27,121 nt of DNA from an uncultured bacterium (GTDB lineage: Bacteria; Bacillota; Clostridia; Oscillospirales; Acutalibacteraceae), in NCBI GenBank assembly GCA_905215055.1, contig CAJMOH010000038.1, positions 1 through 27,121 on the forward strand, read 5' to 3'. The notes beneath the pieces were generated by a model. That model ran no database searches. It was not told the DNA's origin and saw nothing but the letters and a program-made list of their open reading frames with translations. Every line of letters begins with the position of its first letter. The stretch's first letter is position 1. Below are positions 1 to 7,011 of this stretch, one piece after another. A program made the translations under genes and the position numbers.

Positions 1-3
1 AGC

Positions 4-43
4 AAAAAACCTGCTCTGGCTTAATTGCCGGAGCAGGTTTTTC
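4..43. terminator. Bidirectional intrinsic terminator beyond gyrA
   Basis: CCTGCTC at 10-16 pairs with GAGCAGG at 31-37, extended by GGC/GCC across one mismatch. An A-run at 4-9 gives a T-tract on the minus strand, where it would end the gyrA transcript. A T-run at 38-42 serves a plus-strand transcript entering from outside the window. The layout implies a convergent gene to the left, which is inference. Confidence 0.8.
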
Positions 44-52
44 TACAGGCTG

Positions 53-82
53 AAGCTCCCCCAAAAATGGGGGAGCTTTTTT
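53..82 (+). terminator. Second intrinsic terminator, plus strand
   Basis: A perfect 10-bp stem, AAGCTCCCCC (53-62) with GGGGGAGCTT (69-78), loop AAAAAT, is followed by a T-run to 82. The T-tract is only on the plus strand, so it stops transcription coming from the left before it runs antisense into gyrA. In tandem with the hairpin at 4-43 it makes a strong plus-strand barrier. Confidence 0.7.
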
Positions 83-103
83 GCTGCTGTTTTTCACAGG
101 CTC

Positions 104-2662
104 TTATTCTTCTGTGGAATCCTCATCCTCGTCCTGGGAGAAAATCTCCGGCTCGTCGTCGCCCTCGTCAGCGGTGCCGTCGTCCTCAATCTCCAGGTTG
201 TCCACCTCGTCCTCCTCGTGGGGAACACGGGCCAGGGTGACCACCTTGCTGCCTTCCGCCAGCTTCATCACCCGCACGCCCTTGCTGGGACGGGCGCACA
301 CCCGCACGCTGCTTGCGGCAATGCGGATAATCACCCCGTCCTCGCTGATCAGGATGATGTCGTCGTCCATGTCCACCACCTTGATAGCGGCCACATCGCC
401 GAACCGCTCGGTGTGGTAGTTCAGCAGGCCCTTGCCGCCCCGCTTCTGAGAGCGGTAGTTCTCCTGGTCGGACAGACGGCCAAAGCCGGTCTCCGTCACC
501 GTCAGCACCAGGCCTCCTTCCCGCAGGATGGACATGCCTACAATGCAGTCCCCGTCCTCCAGGCGCATGGCCCGGACGCCCCGGGCGGTGCGGCCCAGCT
601 CCCGGGCCTCGGTCTCCTGAAAACGGATGGCCATGCCCTTCTTGGTGGCCACAATCAGGTCGTCATGGCCGCTGGTGATGCGCACCCAGCTCAGGGTGTC
701 GCCCTCGTCCAGATCAATGGCGATCAGCCCGCCCTTTCGGGCCGTGTCATAGGCGGAGAGCCTGGTCCGCTTGATGATGCCGTTTTTCGTCACCATCACC
801 AGATACTTGTCCCCGTCAAAGTCCGTGACCCGGATCATAGAGCTGATCTTCTCGTCTCCCTGCAAGGGCAGCAGGTTTTTGATGTTCATGCCCCGGCTGG
901 TGCGGGAGCCTTCCGGAATCTCGTAGCATTTCAGCTTGTACACCCGGCCCAGGGTGGAGAAGAACATCACATAGTCGTGGCTGCCGGTGACAAAGATCTC
1001 CGTGGCCACGTCCTCGTCCCGGCGGTTCATGGCGTTAACGCCCCGGCCTCCCCGCTTCTGCTGGTGATAGTCGTCGGTTTTCTGCCGCTTTACATAGCCG
1101 AAGTTTGTCATGGTGACCACGCATTCCTCCTGGGGAATCAGGTCCTCAATGTCCACCTCGCCGCTGACCGCGGCAATTTCCGTCCGCCGCTCGTCGGAAT
1201 ATTTCCGCTTGATCTCCAGGGCCTCGTCCTTCACAATGGCCCGGCGCCGGCCCTCACTGGCCAAAATCTCGTTCAGGTCGGCAATGCGGGCGTGCAGCTC
1301 GTCCAGCTCGTTTTCAATCTTCAAAATTTCCAGCCCGGCCAGCTGTCCCAGCTGGAACCGGCAGATGGCGTCGGCCTGCACATCGTCAAAGTCAAACCGC
1401 TCCATCAGAGCGGCCTTTGCCTCGGGCCGGCCTCCCTTGCAGGCCCGAATGGTGGCGATAATCTCGTCCACAATGTCAATGGCCTTTTTCAAGCCCTCCA
1501 GAATATGGGCGCGCTCCTGGGCTTTTTTCAGGTCATACCGGGTGCGGCGGGTGATTACCTCCACCTGGAACTTGATGTACTCCTCCAAAATCTGCTTCAG
1601 GTTCAGCAGCCTGGGCTCCCCGTCTACAATGGCGATCATAATGGCGCCAAAGGTCTTTTGCAGCTCGGTGTAGGTGAACAGGTGGTTCAGCACAATCTGG
1701 GGAGAAGCGTCCCGCTTCACGTCGATGACAATGTGCATGCCGTTGCGGTCCGAGTGGTCGTCAATATTGGCAATGCCCTCAATGCGCTTGGCCTTTACCA
1801 AATCGGCAATCCGCTCGATAAGCTTGGCCTTGTTCACCGCGTAGGGCAGCTCGCTGACAATAATTTTAGAGCGGCCGGTTTTCTCGTTTTCCTGAATTTC
1901 CGTCCTGGCCCGGATGGAGATGTGCCCCCGGCCGGTGGCATAGGCGGCCCGAATGCCGCTTCTGCCCATGATAATGCCCCCGGTGGGGAAGTCCGGCCCC
2001 TTGATGTGCTCCATCAGCTGCTCCAGGGTGGCGTCCGGGTTGTCAATCAGGCAGCACATGCCGTCAATCACCTCACCCATATTGTGGGGAGGAATGTTGG
2101 AGGCCATGCCCACGGCAATGCCGATGGTGCCGTTGACCAGGATGTTGGGGAAGTGGCTGGGCAGCACAGTGGGCTCCTTCAGATGATCGTCAAAGTTGGG
2201 AGTCATGTCCACCGTTTCCTTGTCAATGTCCTTGAGCATCTCTACCGAGAGCTTGGTCATCCGGGCTTCGGTGTAACGGTAGGCCGCGGGGGGGTCGCCG
2301 TCAATAGAGCCGAAGTTGCCGTGGCCGTCCACCAGCAAATAACGCATGGAGAAGTCCTGAGCCAGCCGCACCAGGGCGTCGTATACCGAGGCGTCGCCGT
2401 GGGGATGGTACCGGCCCAGCACGTCGCCCACGGTGGTGGCGCACTTTCGGTAAGCCTTGTCCGGCCACAGGGTGTCCTCGTACATGGTGTATAGAATGCG
2501 CCGGTGCACAGGCTTCAGGCCGTCCCGCACGTCGGGCAAGGCCCGGTCCACCAGCACGGACATGGAGTAGTCCAAAAAGGCCTGCTCCATCTCGTCGGTT
2601 AGATTGACGTCTATCACGCCGCCAACAGGCTGCTCTGGAATGGAGATATGATTTTGATCCAT
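104..2662 (-). CDS. gyrA: DNA gyrase subunit A
   Basis: The A subunit of DNA gyrase cuts and reseals DNA and, with GyrB, introduces negative supercoils using ATP. The 852-residue product has the full family layout: the N-terminal winged-helix/tower breakage domain with catalytic Tyr130 in RYTEAR, and a C-terminal DNA-wrapping beta-pinwheel. The GyrA box appears as QKRGGRG near residue 540, and a second close copy, QKRGGKG, lies near 730. The protein ends in a strongly acidic tail of about 35 residues, a region known in some GyrAs to tune wrapping. The quinolone-determining segment reads GDASVYD (89-95), with Ala91 at the E. coli Ser83 position. The ATG at 2662 is preceded by an AGGAAAGG-like ribosome site about 12 bases away. 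It lies 60 bases after the YcxB-like gene on the same strand and probably shares its transcript. Confidence 0.97.
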   Translation of the reverse strand: MDQNHISIPEQPVGGVIDVNLTDEMEQAFLDYSMSVLVDRALPDVRDGLKPVHRRILYTMYEDTLWPDKAYRKCATTVGDVLGRYHPHGDASVYDALVRLAQDFSMRYLLVDGHGNFGSIDGDPPAAYRYTEARMTKLSVEMLKDIDKETVDMTPNFDDHLKEPTVLPSHFPNILVNGTIGIAVGMASNIPPHNMGEVIDGMCCLIDNPDATLEQLMEHIKGPDFPTGGIIMGRSGIRAAYATGRGHISIRARTEIQENEKTGRSKIIVSELPYAVNKAKLIERIADLVKAKRIEGIANIDDHSDRNGMHIVIDVKRDASPQIVLNHLFTYTELQKTFGAIMIAIVDGEPRLLNLKQILEEYIKFQVEVITRRTRYDLKKAQERAHILEGLKKAIDIVDEIIATIRACKGGRPEAKAALMERFDFDDVQADAICRFQLGQLAGLEILKIENELDELHARIADLNEILASEGRRRAIVKDEALEIKRKYSDERRTEIAAVSGEVDIEDLIPQEECVVTMTNFGYVKRQKTDDYHQQKRGGRGVNAMNRRDEDVATEIFVTGSHDYVMFFSTLGRVYKLKCYEIPEGSRTSRGMNIKNLLPLQGDEKISSMIRVTDFDGDKYLVMVTKNGIIKRTRLSAYDTARKGGLIAIDLDEGDTLSWVRITSGHDDLIVATKKGMAIRFQETEARELGRTARGVRAMRLEDGDCIVGMSILREGGLVLTVTETGFGRLSDQENYRSQKRGGKGLLNYHTERFGDVAAIKVVDMDDDIILISEDGVIIRIAASSVRVCARPSKGVRVMKLAEGSKVVTLARVPHEEDEVDNLEIEDDGTADEGDDEPEIFSQDEDEDSTEE

Positions 2663-2722
2663 GAATACTTACTGCCTTTCCTGCCCCGCGGGGCCAAACT
2701 GATTGCCTGCCTTCTCTGCCTG

Positions 2723-3229
2723 TCAGGAGCCGGTCTGCCCGCCTTGCAGCAAAATGCTGAGAACCTGGCCCCGAATCTCCTTGGGGATGGCCCGCAGGGG
2801 CAGGATCAACAGCCCGCCCTCGGGAAGAACCGCGGTGAGCAGCTGGCCATCCTTCTGCCGGCCCACCGTTTTTATCGCCGCCGAGCCGTCCAGGTCCACT
2901 CCCTGAGAACCGGTCTTGGTGTCGATGTAAAACTTGTTCTGATAAATGCGAAGCTTCACGTCCCGAATTCCCTTTTTGGCCTGGCGCTTCATGTCCAGGT
3001 GGGGAACTAGGTTCATCACCGCCAGCAAAACCGCGCACACCAGGGACATCACCAGGTCAAAGGTACCCTGATCTATCAAAAACGAGATGAAAAAGAAGAG
3101 AAAAAACACCACCAGCAGAATGGACTCTATCAAGGCCCGCTTGCCGGTAAGCTTGTAAATTCCCGAAAGCCGCAGCCCCCGGTAGATCTCTTCCTCTGTC
3201 AACGTATAGGAAAATTGTATGGATGCCAT
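2723..3229 (-). CDS. YcxB-like two-TM membrane protein
   Basis: This small membrane protein of 168 residues sits between gyrB and gyrA. After a soluble start come two hydrophobic segments at roughly residues 34-55 and 58-76, followed by a basic stretch (KRQAKK) and a soluble C-terminal half containing LRIYQNKFYID and later LLILPLRAIPKE. That arrangement resembles the YcxB-like family (two helices, then a PH-like domain), whose biochemical role is not established. An AAAGGA ribosome site lies 8 bases before the ATG at 3229. The gene follows gyrB by about 185 bases and precedes gyrA by 60, so it is probably in the gyrase transcript. Assignment rests on topology and motif feel only; the function is unknown. 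Confidence 0.7.
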   Translation of the reverse strand: MASIQFSYTLTEEEIYRGLRLSGIYKLTGKRALIESILLVVFFLFFFISFLIDQGTFDLVMSLVCAVLLAVMNLVPHLDMKRQAKKGIRDVKLRIYQNKFYIDTKTGSQGVDLDGSAAIKTVGRQKDGQLLTAVLPEGGLLILPLRAIPKEIRGQVLSILLQGGQTGS

Positions 3230-3388
3230 AGAGTATATCCTTTATCGTAAGATTACAAAGCTAAAGCGCGGTTTTCCACAGGCTTTTCCTTTCCCGTGGA
3301 AACGGAAAATAGGTGGGGAGCATGCCGAGAGAATCCCGGTCCTGCGAAGCAGGATGGAGGTTTCACAAAGCTCCAAGGGATTTCTCTG

Positions 3389-3421
3389 CGTATAAACTTT
3401 TGCTTTGCAAAAGTTTATACG
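3389..3421. repeat. 15-bp perfect palindrome overlapping the gyrB stop
   Basis: CGTATAAACTTTTGC (3389-3403) pairs perfectly with GCAAAAGTTTATACG (3407-3421) around a TTT loop. The gyrB stop codon is inside the right arm. There is no T-tract on either side, so it is not a normal terminator. It could be an mRNA 3' processing or stability hairpin for gyrB. Nearby, CCTGC/GCAGG (3341-3353) forms a second small hairpin on the way to the YcxB-like gene. Confidence 0.7.
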
Positions 3422-5394
3422 TCCCAGTTGGCTTCCTTGGCCCGGCGCATGATAAAGTCCCGGCGGGGCTCCACCTTGTCGCCCATCAGCACGGTGAACA
3501 CCTCGTCGGCCTTGATGGCGTCGTCCACCTGAACCCGGTACATGGTGCGGGTTTCCGGGTTCATGGTGGTCTCCCACAGCTGGTCGCTGTCCATTTCGCC
3601 CAGGCCCTTGTAGCGCTGAATGTCATATCCGCCGCCCAGCTCGGACATGATGGCGTCCCGCTGGGAATCGGTGTAAGCGTAATAGTGCCGCTTGTTTTTG
3701 GTAATGCGGAACAGAGGGGGCTGGGCCAGATATACATGGCCCTCCTCCACCAGCGGCCGCATGAACCGGAAGAAGAAGGTCAGCAGCAGCGTGCGGATGT
3801 GAGAGCCGTCCACGTCGGCATCCGCCATAATGATCACCTTGCCGTACCGCAGCTTGGACAGGTCAAAGTCCTCTCCAATACCGGTGCCAAGGGCCGTCAC
3901 CACGGGGATCAGCTTTTCGTTGCTGTACACCTTGTCAAGCCTTGCCTTCTCCACGTTGAGCATCTTGCCCCACAGGGGGAGAATGGCCTGAAACTTCCGG
4001 TCCCGTCCGCCCTTGGCGGAGCCTCCTGCGGAGTCGCCCTCCACGATGTAGATCTCTGTTTCCTCCACGTTGCGGCTCTGGCAGTCGGCCAGCTTGCCGG
4101 GAAGGGTGGTGCTCTCCAGAGCGGTCTTGCGCCGGGCCAGATCCCGGGCCTTTCGGGCGGCTTCCCTGGCGCGGGAGGCCGACAGCGCCTTGTCAAAAAT
4201 GGTGCGCGCGGTGGCGGGGTTTTCCTCCAGATAGGTCATCATGTTTTTGTACACCATGCCGCTGACCAGGGCGCTCATTTCCGTGTTGCCCAGCTTCGCC
4301 TTGGTCTGGCCCTCAAACTGCGCTTCCTTCAGCTTCACGCTGATAATGCAGGTCAAGCCCTCCCGCACGTCCTCGCCGGACAGGTTCTTGTCGTTGTCCT
4401 TGAGGATGTTGTACTTTTTGGCATAGTCGTTCATCACCCGGGTAAAAGCCCGCTTGAAGCCATCCTCGTGGGTGCCGCCGTCGGTGGTGTGAATGTTGTT
4501 GGCAAAGCTTAAAATCTGCTCCTGATAGGAGTCGGTATACTGCATGGCGATTTCCGCCGTGGAGTTCTGATCCTCCGCCACCGCGGAAAACCGGATCACA
4601 TCGGGGTGAATCACGTCCTTGTTGGCGTTGATGTACTCCACAAAGGAGCTGATGCCCCCCTCATAGCAATAGGTGTTTTGAAAGGGAATCTCCCGGTCCT
4701 GCTCCTGCTCGGGGCGGTCGGCGGCGGGCCGCTCGTCCGTCAGCTGAATGTTGACCCCGGCGTTTAAGAAGGCCTGCTCCCGCAGCCGCCGCTGCAAGGT
4801 TTCATACTCGTAAACCGTGGTCTCCCTGAAGATCTCCGGATCCGCCTGGAAGCACACGGTGGTTCCCCGCTGGCGTCCCTCCGGGGCGGGACCCCGGTTT
4901 TCCAGCTCGGTGACAGCCTTGCCCCGCTCAAAGCGCTGGTAGTAGATTTGCCCGTCGCTGACCACTTCCACCTCCAGCCAGGTGGACAGGGCGTTCACCA
5001 CAGAGGCGCCCACGCCGTGCAGGCCGCCGGACACCTTGTAGCTGCCCCCGCCGAACTTGCCCCCGGCGTGAAGGATGGTAAACACCACCGTCACGGCGGG
5101 CAGGCCGGTTTTGTGCTGCACGCCCACGGGAATGCCCCGGCCGTTGTCCCGGACAAACACCACGTTTCCCGGCAGCAGCCGCACGTCGATCTTGTCGCAA
5201 AAGCCGGCCAAGGCCTCGTCAATGGCATTGTCCACAATCTCGTACACCAGGTGGTGCAGTCCCCTGGGACCGGTGGAGCCGATATACATGCCGGGACGCT
5301 TCCGCACCGCCTCCAGCCCTTCCAGAACCTGGATTTGATCGCCGTCATAGGCTTTCTCGGCCTTTGTCATATCTGTCATTTCGTTGACTTCCAA
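3415..5394 (-). CDS. gyrB: DNA gyrase subunit B (TTG start)
   Basis: The ATPase subunit of gyrase. The GHKL fold is visible as EIVDNAIDEALAG (about residues 52-64, with the catalytic Glu and Asn), DNGRGIPVG and GLHGVGASVVNAL; the TOPRIM domain has EGDSAGGSAK (about 450) and DADVDGSHIR (about 525), which bind Mg2+ and complete the cleavage site with GyrA. The usual C-terminal RYKGLGEM motif is present. I place the start at a TTG (5394-5392) because AAGGAGGG lies just 6 bases upstream, whereas the next ATGs at 5379 and 5370 would be 21 or more bases from it; that gives 659 residues, close to other Gram-positive GyrBs. A good promoter lies about 120 bases upstream. It follows the zinc-ribbon gene after a 357-base gap, so it is separately transcribed. 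Confidence 0.96.
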   Translation of the reverse strand: MEVNEMTDMTKAEKAYDGDQIQVLEGLEAVRKRPGMYIGSTGPRGLHHLVYEIVDNAIDEALAGFCDKIDVRLLPGNVVFVRDNGRGIPVGVQHKTGLPAVTVVFTILHAGGKFGGGSYKVSGGLHGVGASVVNALSTWLEVEVVSDGQIYYQRFERGKAVTELENRGPAPEGRQRGTTVCFQADPEIFRETTVYEYETLQRRLREQAFLNAGVNIQLTDERPAADRPEQEQDREIPFQNTYCYEGGISSFVEYINANKDVIHPDVIRFSAVAEDQNSTAEIAMQYTDSYQEQILSFANNIHTTDGGTHEDGFKRAFTRVMNDYAKKYNILKDNDKNLSGEDVREGLTCIISVKLKEAQFEGQTKAKLGNTEMSALVSGMVYKNMMTYLEENPATARTIFDKALSASRAREAARKARDLARRKTALESTTLPGKLADCQSRNVEETEIYIVEGDSAGGSAKGGRDRKFQAILPLWGKMLNVEKARLDKVYSNEKLIPVVTALGTGIGEDFDLSKLRYGKVIIMADADVDGSHIRTLLLTFFFRFMRPLVEEGHVYLAQPPLFRITKNKRHYYAYTDSQRDAIMSELGGGYDIQRYKGLGEMDSDQLWETTMNPETRTMYRVQVDDAIKADEVFTVLMGDKVEPRRDFIMRRAKEANWDV

Positions 5395-5424
5395 GCAAAA
5401 CCCTCCTTGCAGGAAATGCCTGCC

Positions 5425-5452
5425 CACAAGAAAAGCCGGGACACCGCCCGGC
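5425..5452 (-). promoter_or_regulatory. GC hairpin plus T-tract in gyrB leader
   Basis: In the predicted gyrB 5' leader, GCCGGG (5435-5440 on plus) pairs with CCCGGC (5447-5452); reading on the minus strand the hairpin is followed at once by TTTTCTT. This is a short intrinsic-terminator shape, ahead of the ribosome site, so it could act as an attenuator. The stem is only 6 bp and no alternative antiterminator was worked out. Confidence 0.35.
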
Positions 5453-5510
5453 ACGTTCTGGGGCCTTTTTTCGCCTTTTCAACCGTTGGTTTCCTTTTTA
5501 GCTATTTATT

Positions 5511-5539
5511 AGTATAGCAGATTTTCTTCCTGTTGTAAA
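5511..5539 (-). promoter_or_regulatory. gyrB promoter
   Basis: On the minus strand, -35 TTTACA (5539-5534) and -10 TATACT (5516-5511) are separated by 17 bases, a near-consensus housekeeping-sigma promoter. Transcription would start near 5504, giving a leader of about 110 bases before the TTG of gyrB. Confidence 0.75.
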
Positions 5540-5586
5540 CAGAATTTCCCGTTTTCCAAGAGAAAGAAATCCCGTTTTTTGGGCCT

Positions 5587-5688
5587 GAGAGGGGCTATAA
5601 GGCCCTTTTCCCCTCTCTTCGGAAAAATTCCCTTAAAAGTCCTTTTCAGGCTGTAACGGGCCGTAAGGCCCTTTCCAGGGATTTTTCC
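5587..5688. repeat. Two related hairpins in gyrB upstream gap
   Basis: The gap between gyrB and the zinc-ribbon gene (5395-5751) holds no gene. It contains GAGAGGGG/CCCCTCTC (5587-5594/5610-5617). It also contains a longer structure in which GGAAAAAT plus CCCT (5621-5633) pairs with AGGG plus ATTTTTCC (5677-5688), enclosing GGGCC-GTAA-GGCCC (5658-5671). Both loops include a similar TAAGGCCCTTT string, as if duplicated. Confidence 0.6.
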
Positions 5689-5694
5689 AGATGG

Positions 5695-5731
5695 AAAACC
5701 CGGAAGGTCCTGCTGGGCAAGGCTTTCCGGG
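5695..5731 (-). terminator. Probable terminator of the zinc-ribbon gene
   Basis: CCCGGAA (5699-5705) pairs with TTCCGGG (5725-5731). On the minus strand the hairpin is followed by TTTT (5698-5695). It lies about 20 bases past the stop of the zinc-ribbon gene. The T-tract is short, so termination may be partial. Confidence 0.5.
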
Positions 5732-5751
5732 CATGCTGCTGTTTTGGGAAA

Positions 5752-6705
5752 TCAGGACCGGCCCTTCTTTTCCTCCAGCTCCCTCAGGCGGCGCTCCACA
5801 TAGGCGGGATCGTCGTACCTTTTGAAGAAATCGTCGGTGACGCTGGGGATCTCCACGCTGTGTACCACATGGGAGGGCCGTCTGGCCGGCTGGCTTTGGG
5901 GAGCGGGCCGGGAGGGCGCCTGGCGCTGAACCGGGGGCGCTTCTCTTCTGGGCTGAGCGGCAGGCCTGGGGGAAGGAGGCGGGGACTGCCGCTCCGCCCG
6001 GGGAGTCTCCCTCTGCTGAGAGGAAACCCGGGCCTGGGTCTGACCAGAGACAGGGGGCGCCTGCCGCCGGGCCTGGCCCTGCGCCGCGGTCCGCTGGGCT
6101 GTCTGCCGCCGCTGGGCCGCGGGGGAAGCCGGCTCTCCAGAGGGGGAAACGGTCCTTCTGGGCTGCTGGGGAAGAACGGCGGTGGGCTGGGCGGCTTCCC
6201 GCACAGGCTGGGGCCTGGGGGCGGCAACGGGAGCCTGGGGCTGGGGGAAGGGTCCTGTGCGGTAATCCGCCGGAGGGAGATAGTCCCCCTGGTCGGTGAA
6301 CACCCGGCCGGTGCTCTGCCCTGTTACAGAGGCCCGGCGGCTGTCGGCGTTCAGGCTGGCCTTCCGCTTTTTCTCCAGCTCCTCCCGGGACACCCGCTTA
6401 ATCACCGGCTTTGCCAGGTAGACCATAAACAGGCTCAGCAGGAAAAACGCCGCGAAGGGAATCGCCACCTGAAGGCAGGTGGTCAAATCCACGTCGTCCA
6501 GGACAAACTTGTGAAAGAAGTAGATGGCCCCGCTGGAAAACACCGCCAGCAGCGCCAGCACATAGATCAGCGGCGAGAGAAACACGTTGGAGATGCCGCC
6601 GCAGCGGGGGCATTGATACTCCCCCTGCCGCTTCAGGGACCAGGTGCGGATCAGGTTCACCCGCTTTTTGCAATAGGGGCATCTGGGCACTCCGAAATAC
6701 TGCAT
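5752..6705 (-). CDS. Zinc-ribbon, two-TM protein with disordered tail
   Basis: I do not recognise a named family. The 317-residue product has, in order: a likely zinc ribbon with Cys9/Cys12 and Cys32/Cys35 (CPYC and CPRC pairs), two membrane helices at about 46-67 and 78-100, a basic juxtamembrane segment (KRVSREELEKKRK), a low-complexity Pro/Gln/Arg/Ala-rich stretch of about 140 residues that looks disordered, and an ordered-looking C-terminal tail with TDDFFKRYDDPAYVERRLRE. The short loop between the helices suggests that both ends face the same side, most likely the cytoplasm. I chose the ATG at 6705, with GGGAAAGG 11 bases upstream; an in-frame TTG at 6726 is less likely. It follows remB by 24 bases and probably ends the dnaN-recF-remB transcript. 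A role near replication or membrane anchoring is only a guess from its neighbours. Confidence 0.75.
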   Translation of the reverse strand: MQYFGVPRCPYCKKRVNLIRTWSLKRQGEYQCPRCGGISNVFLSPLIYVLALLAVFSSGAIYFFHKFVLDDVDLTTCLQVAIPFAAFFLLSLFMVYLAKPVIKRVSREELEKKRKASLNADSRRASVTGQSTGRVFTDQGDYLPPADYRTGPFPQPQAPVAAPRPQPVREAAQPTAVLPQQPRRTVSPSGEPASPAAQRRQTAQRTAAQGQARRQAPPVSGQTQARVSSQQRETPRAERQSPPPSPRPAAQPRREAPPVQRQAPSRPAPQSQPARRPSHVVHSVEIPSVTDDFFKRYDDPAYVERRLRELEEKKGRS

Positions 6706-6729
6706 AGAAAAACCAGCCTTTCCCAAAAA

Positions 6730-6996
6730 CTAAAAGAGATTTACCAGCCCGCCAGAGGCCCGGCGCAGCAGGGTGGCGGTGGAAATCTGAGAGATGTAAA
6801 CGGTCTCCCGACCGTTTTTTTCGCAGACCACAAAGGATTTTGGCAGCTCCATAGACACGTTCACCACCCGCCCCTCCTTCTGGGCCCTGGAGAGAAAGTC
6901 CCGGGTGTGCCGGGAAATGGTGGAGTTGTCCAAATCGAACACCCCCACAATCTCTCTCTCGTTGACGATAATATCTTGTCCCAAGTGCAGGTACAT
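6730..6996 (-). CDS. remB: RemB/DUF370 small regulator
   Basis: An 88-residue DUF370 protein. The opening MYLHLGQDIIVNEREIVGVF matches the RemB (YaaB) family, which sits in the same place, between recF and gyrB, in Bacillus subtilis. There RemB is reported to influence extracellular-matrix gene expression; the close paralogue RemA is a DNA-binding regulator. Whether this protein binds DNA cannot be told from its sequence. The C-terminal portion with ETVYISQISTATLLRR is longer than I recall for the shortest members. AAAGGAA precedes the ATG. It begins 15 bases after recF and is likely co-transcribed with it. Confidence 0.85.
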   Translation of the reverse strand: MYLHLGQDIIVNEREIVGVFDLDNSTISRHTRDFLSRAQKEGRVVNVSMELPKSFVVCEKNGRETVYISQISTATLLRRASGGLVNLF

Positions 6997-7011
6997 GATG
7001 TGCGGTTCCTT

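Noticed and set aside
218..2494. A 758-codon plus-strand open frame antisense to gyrA, and comparable long frames opposite gyrB, dnaN and guaB
   Set aside because: They mirror the codon phase of strongly supported minus- or plus-strand genes in GC-rich DNA, have low-complexity translations and no ribosome sites.
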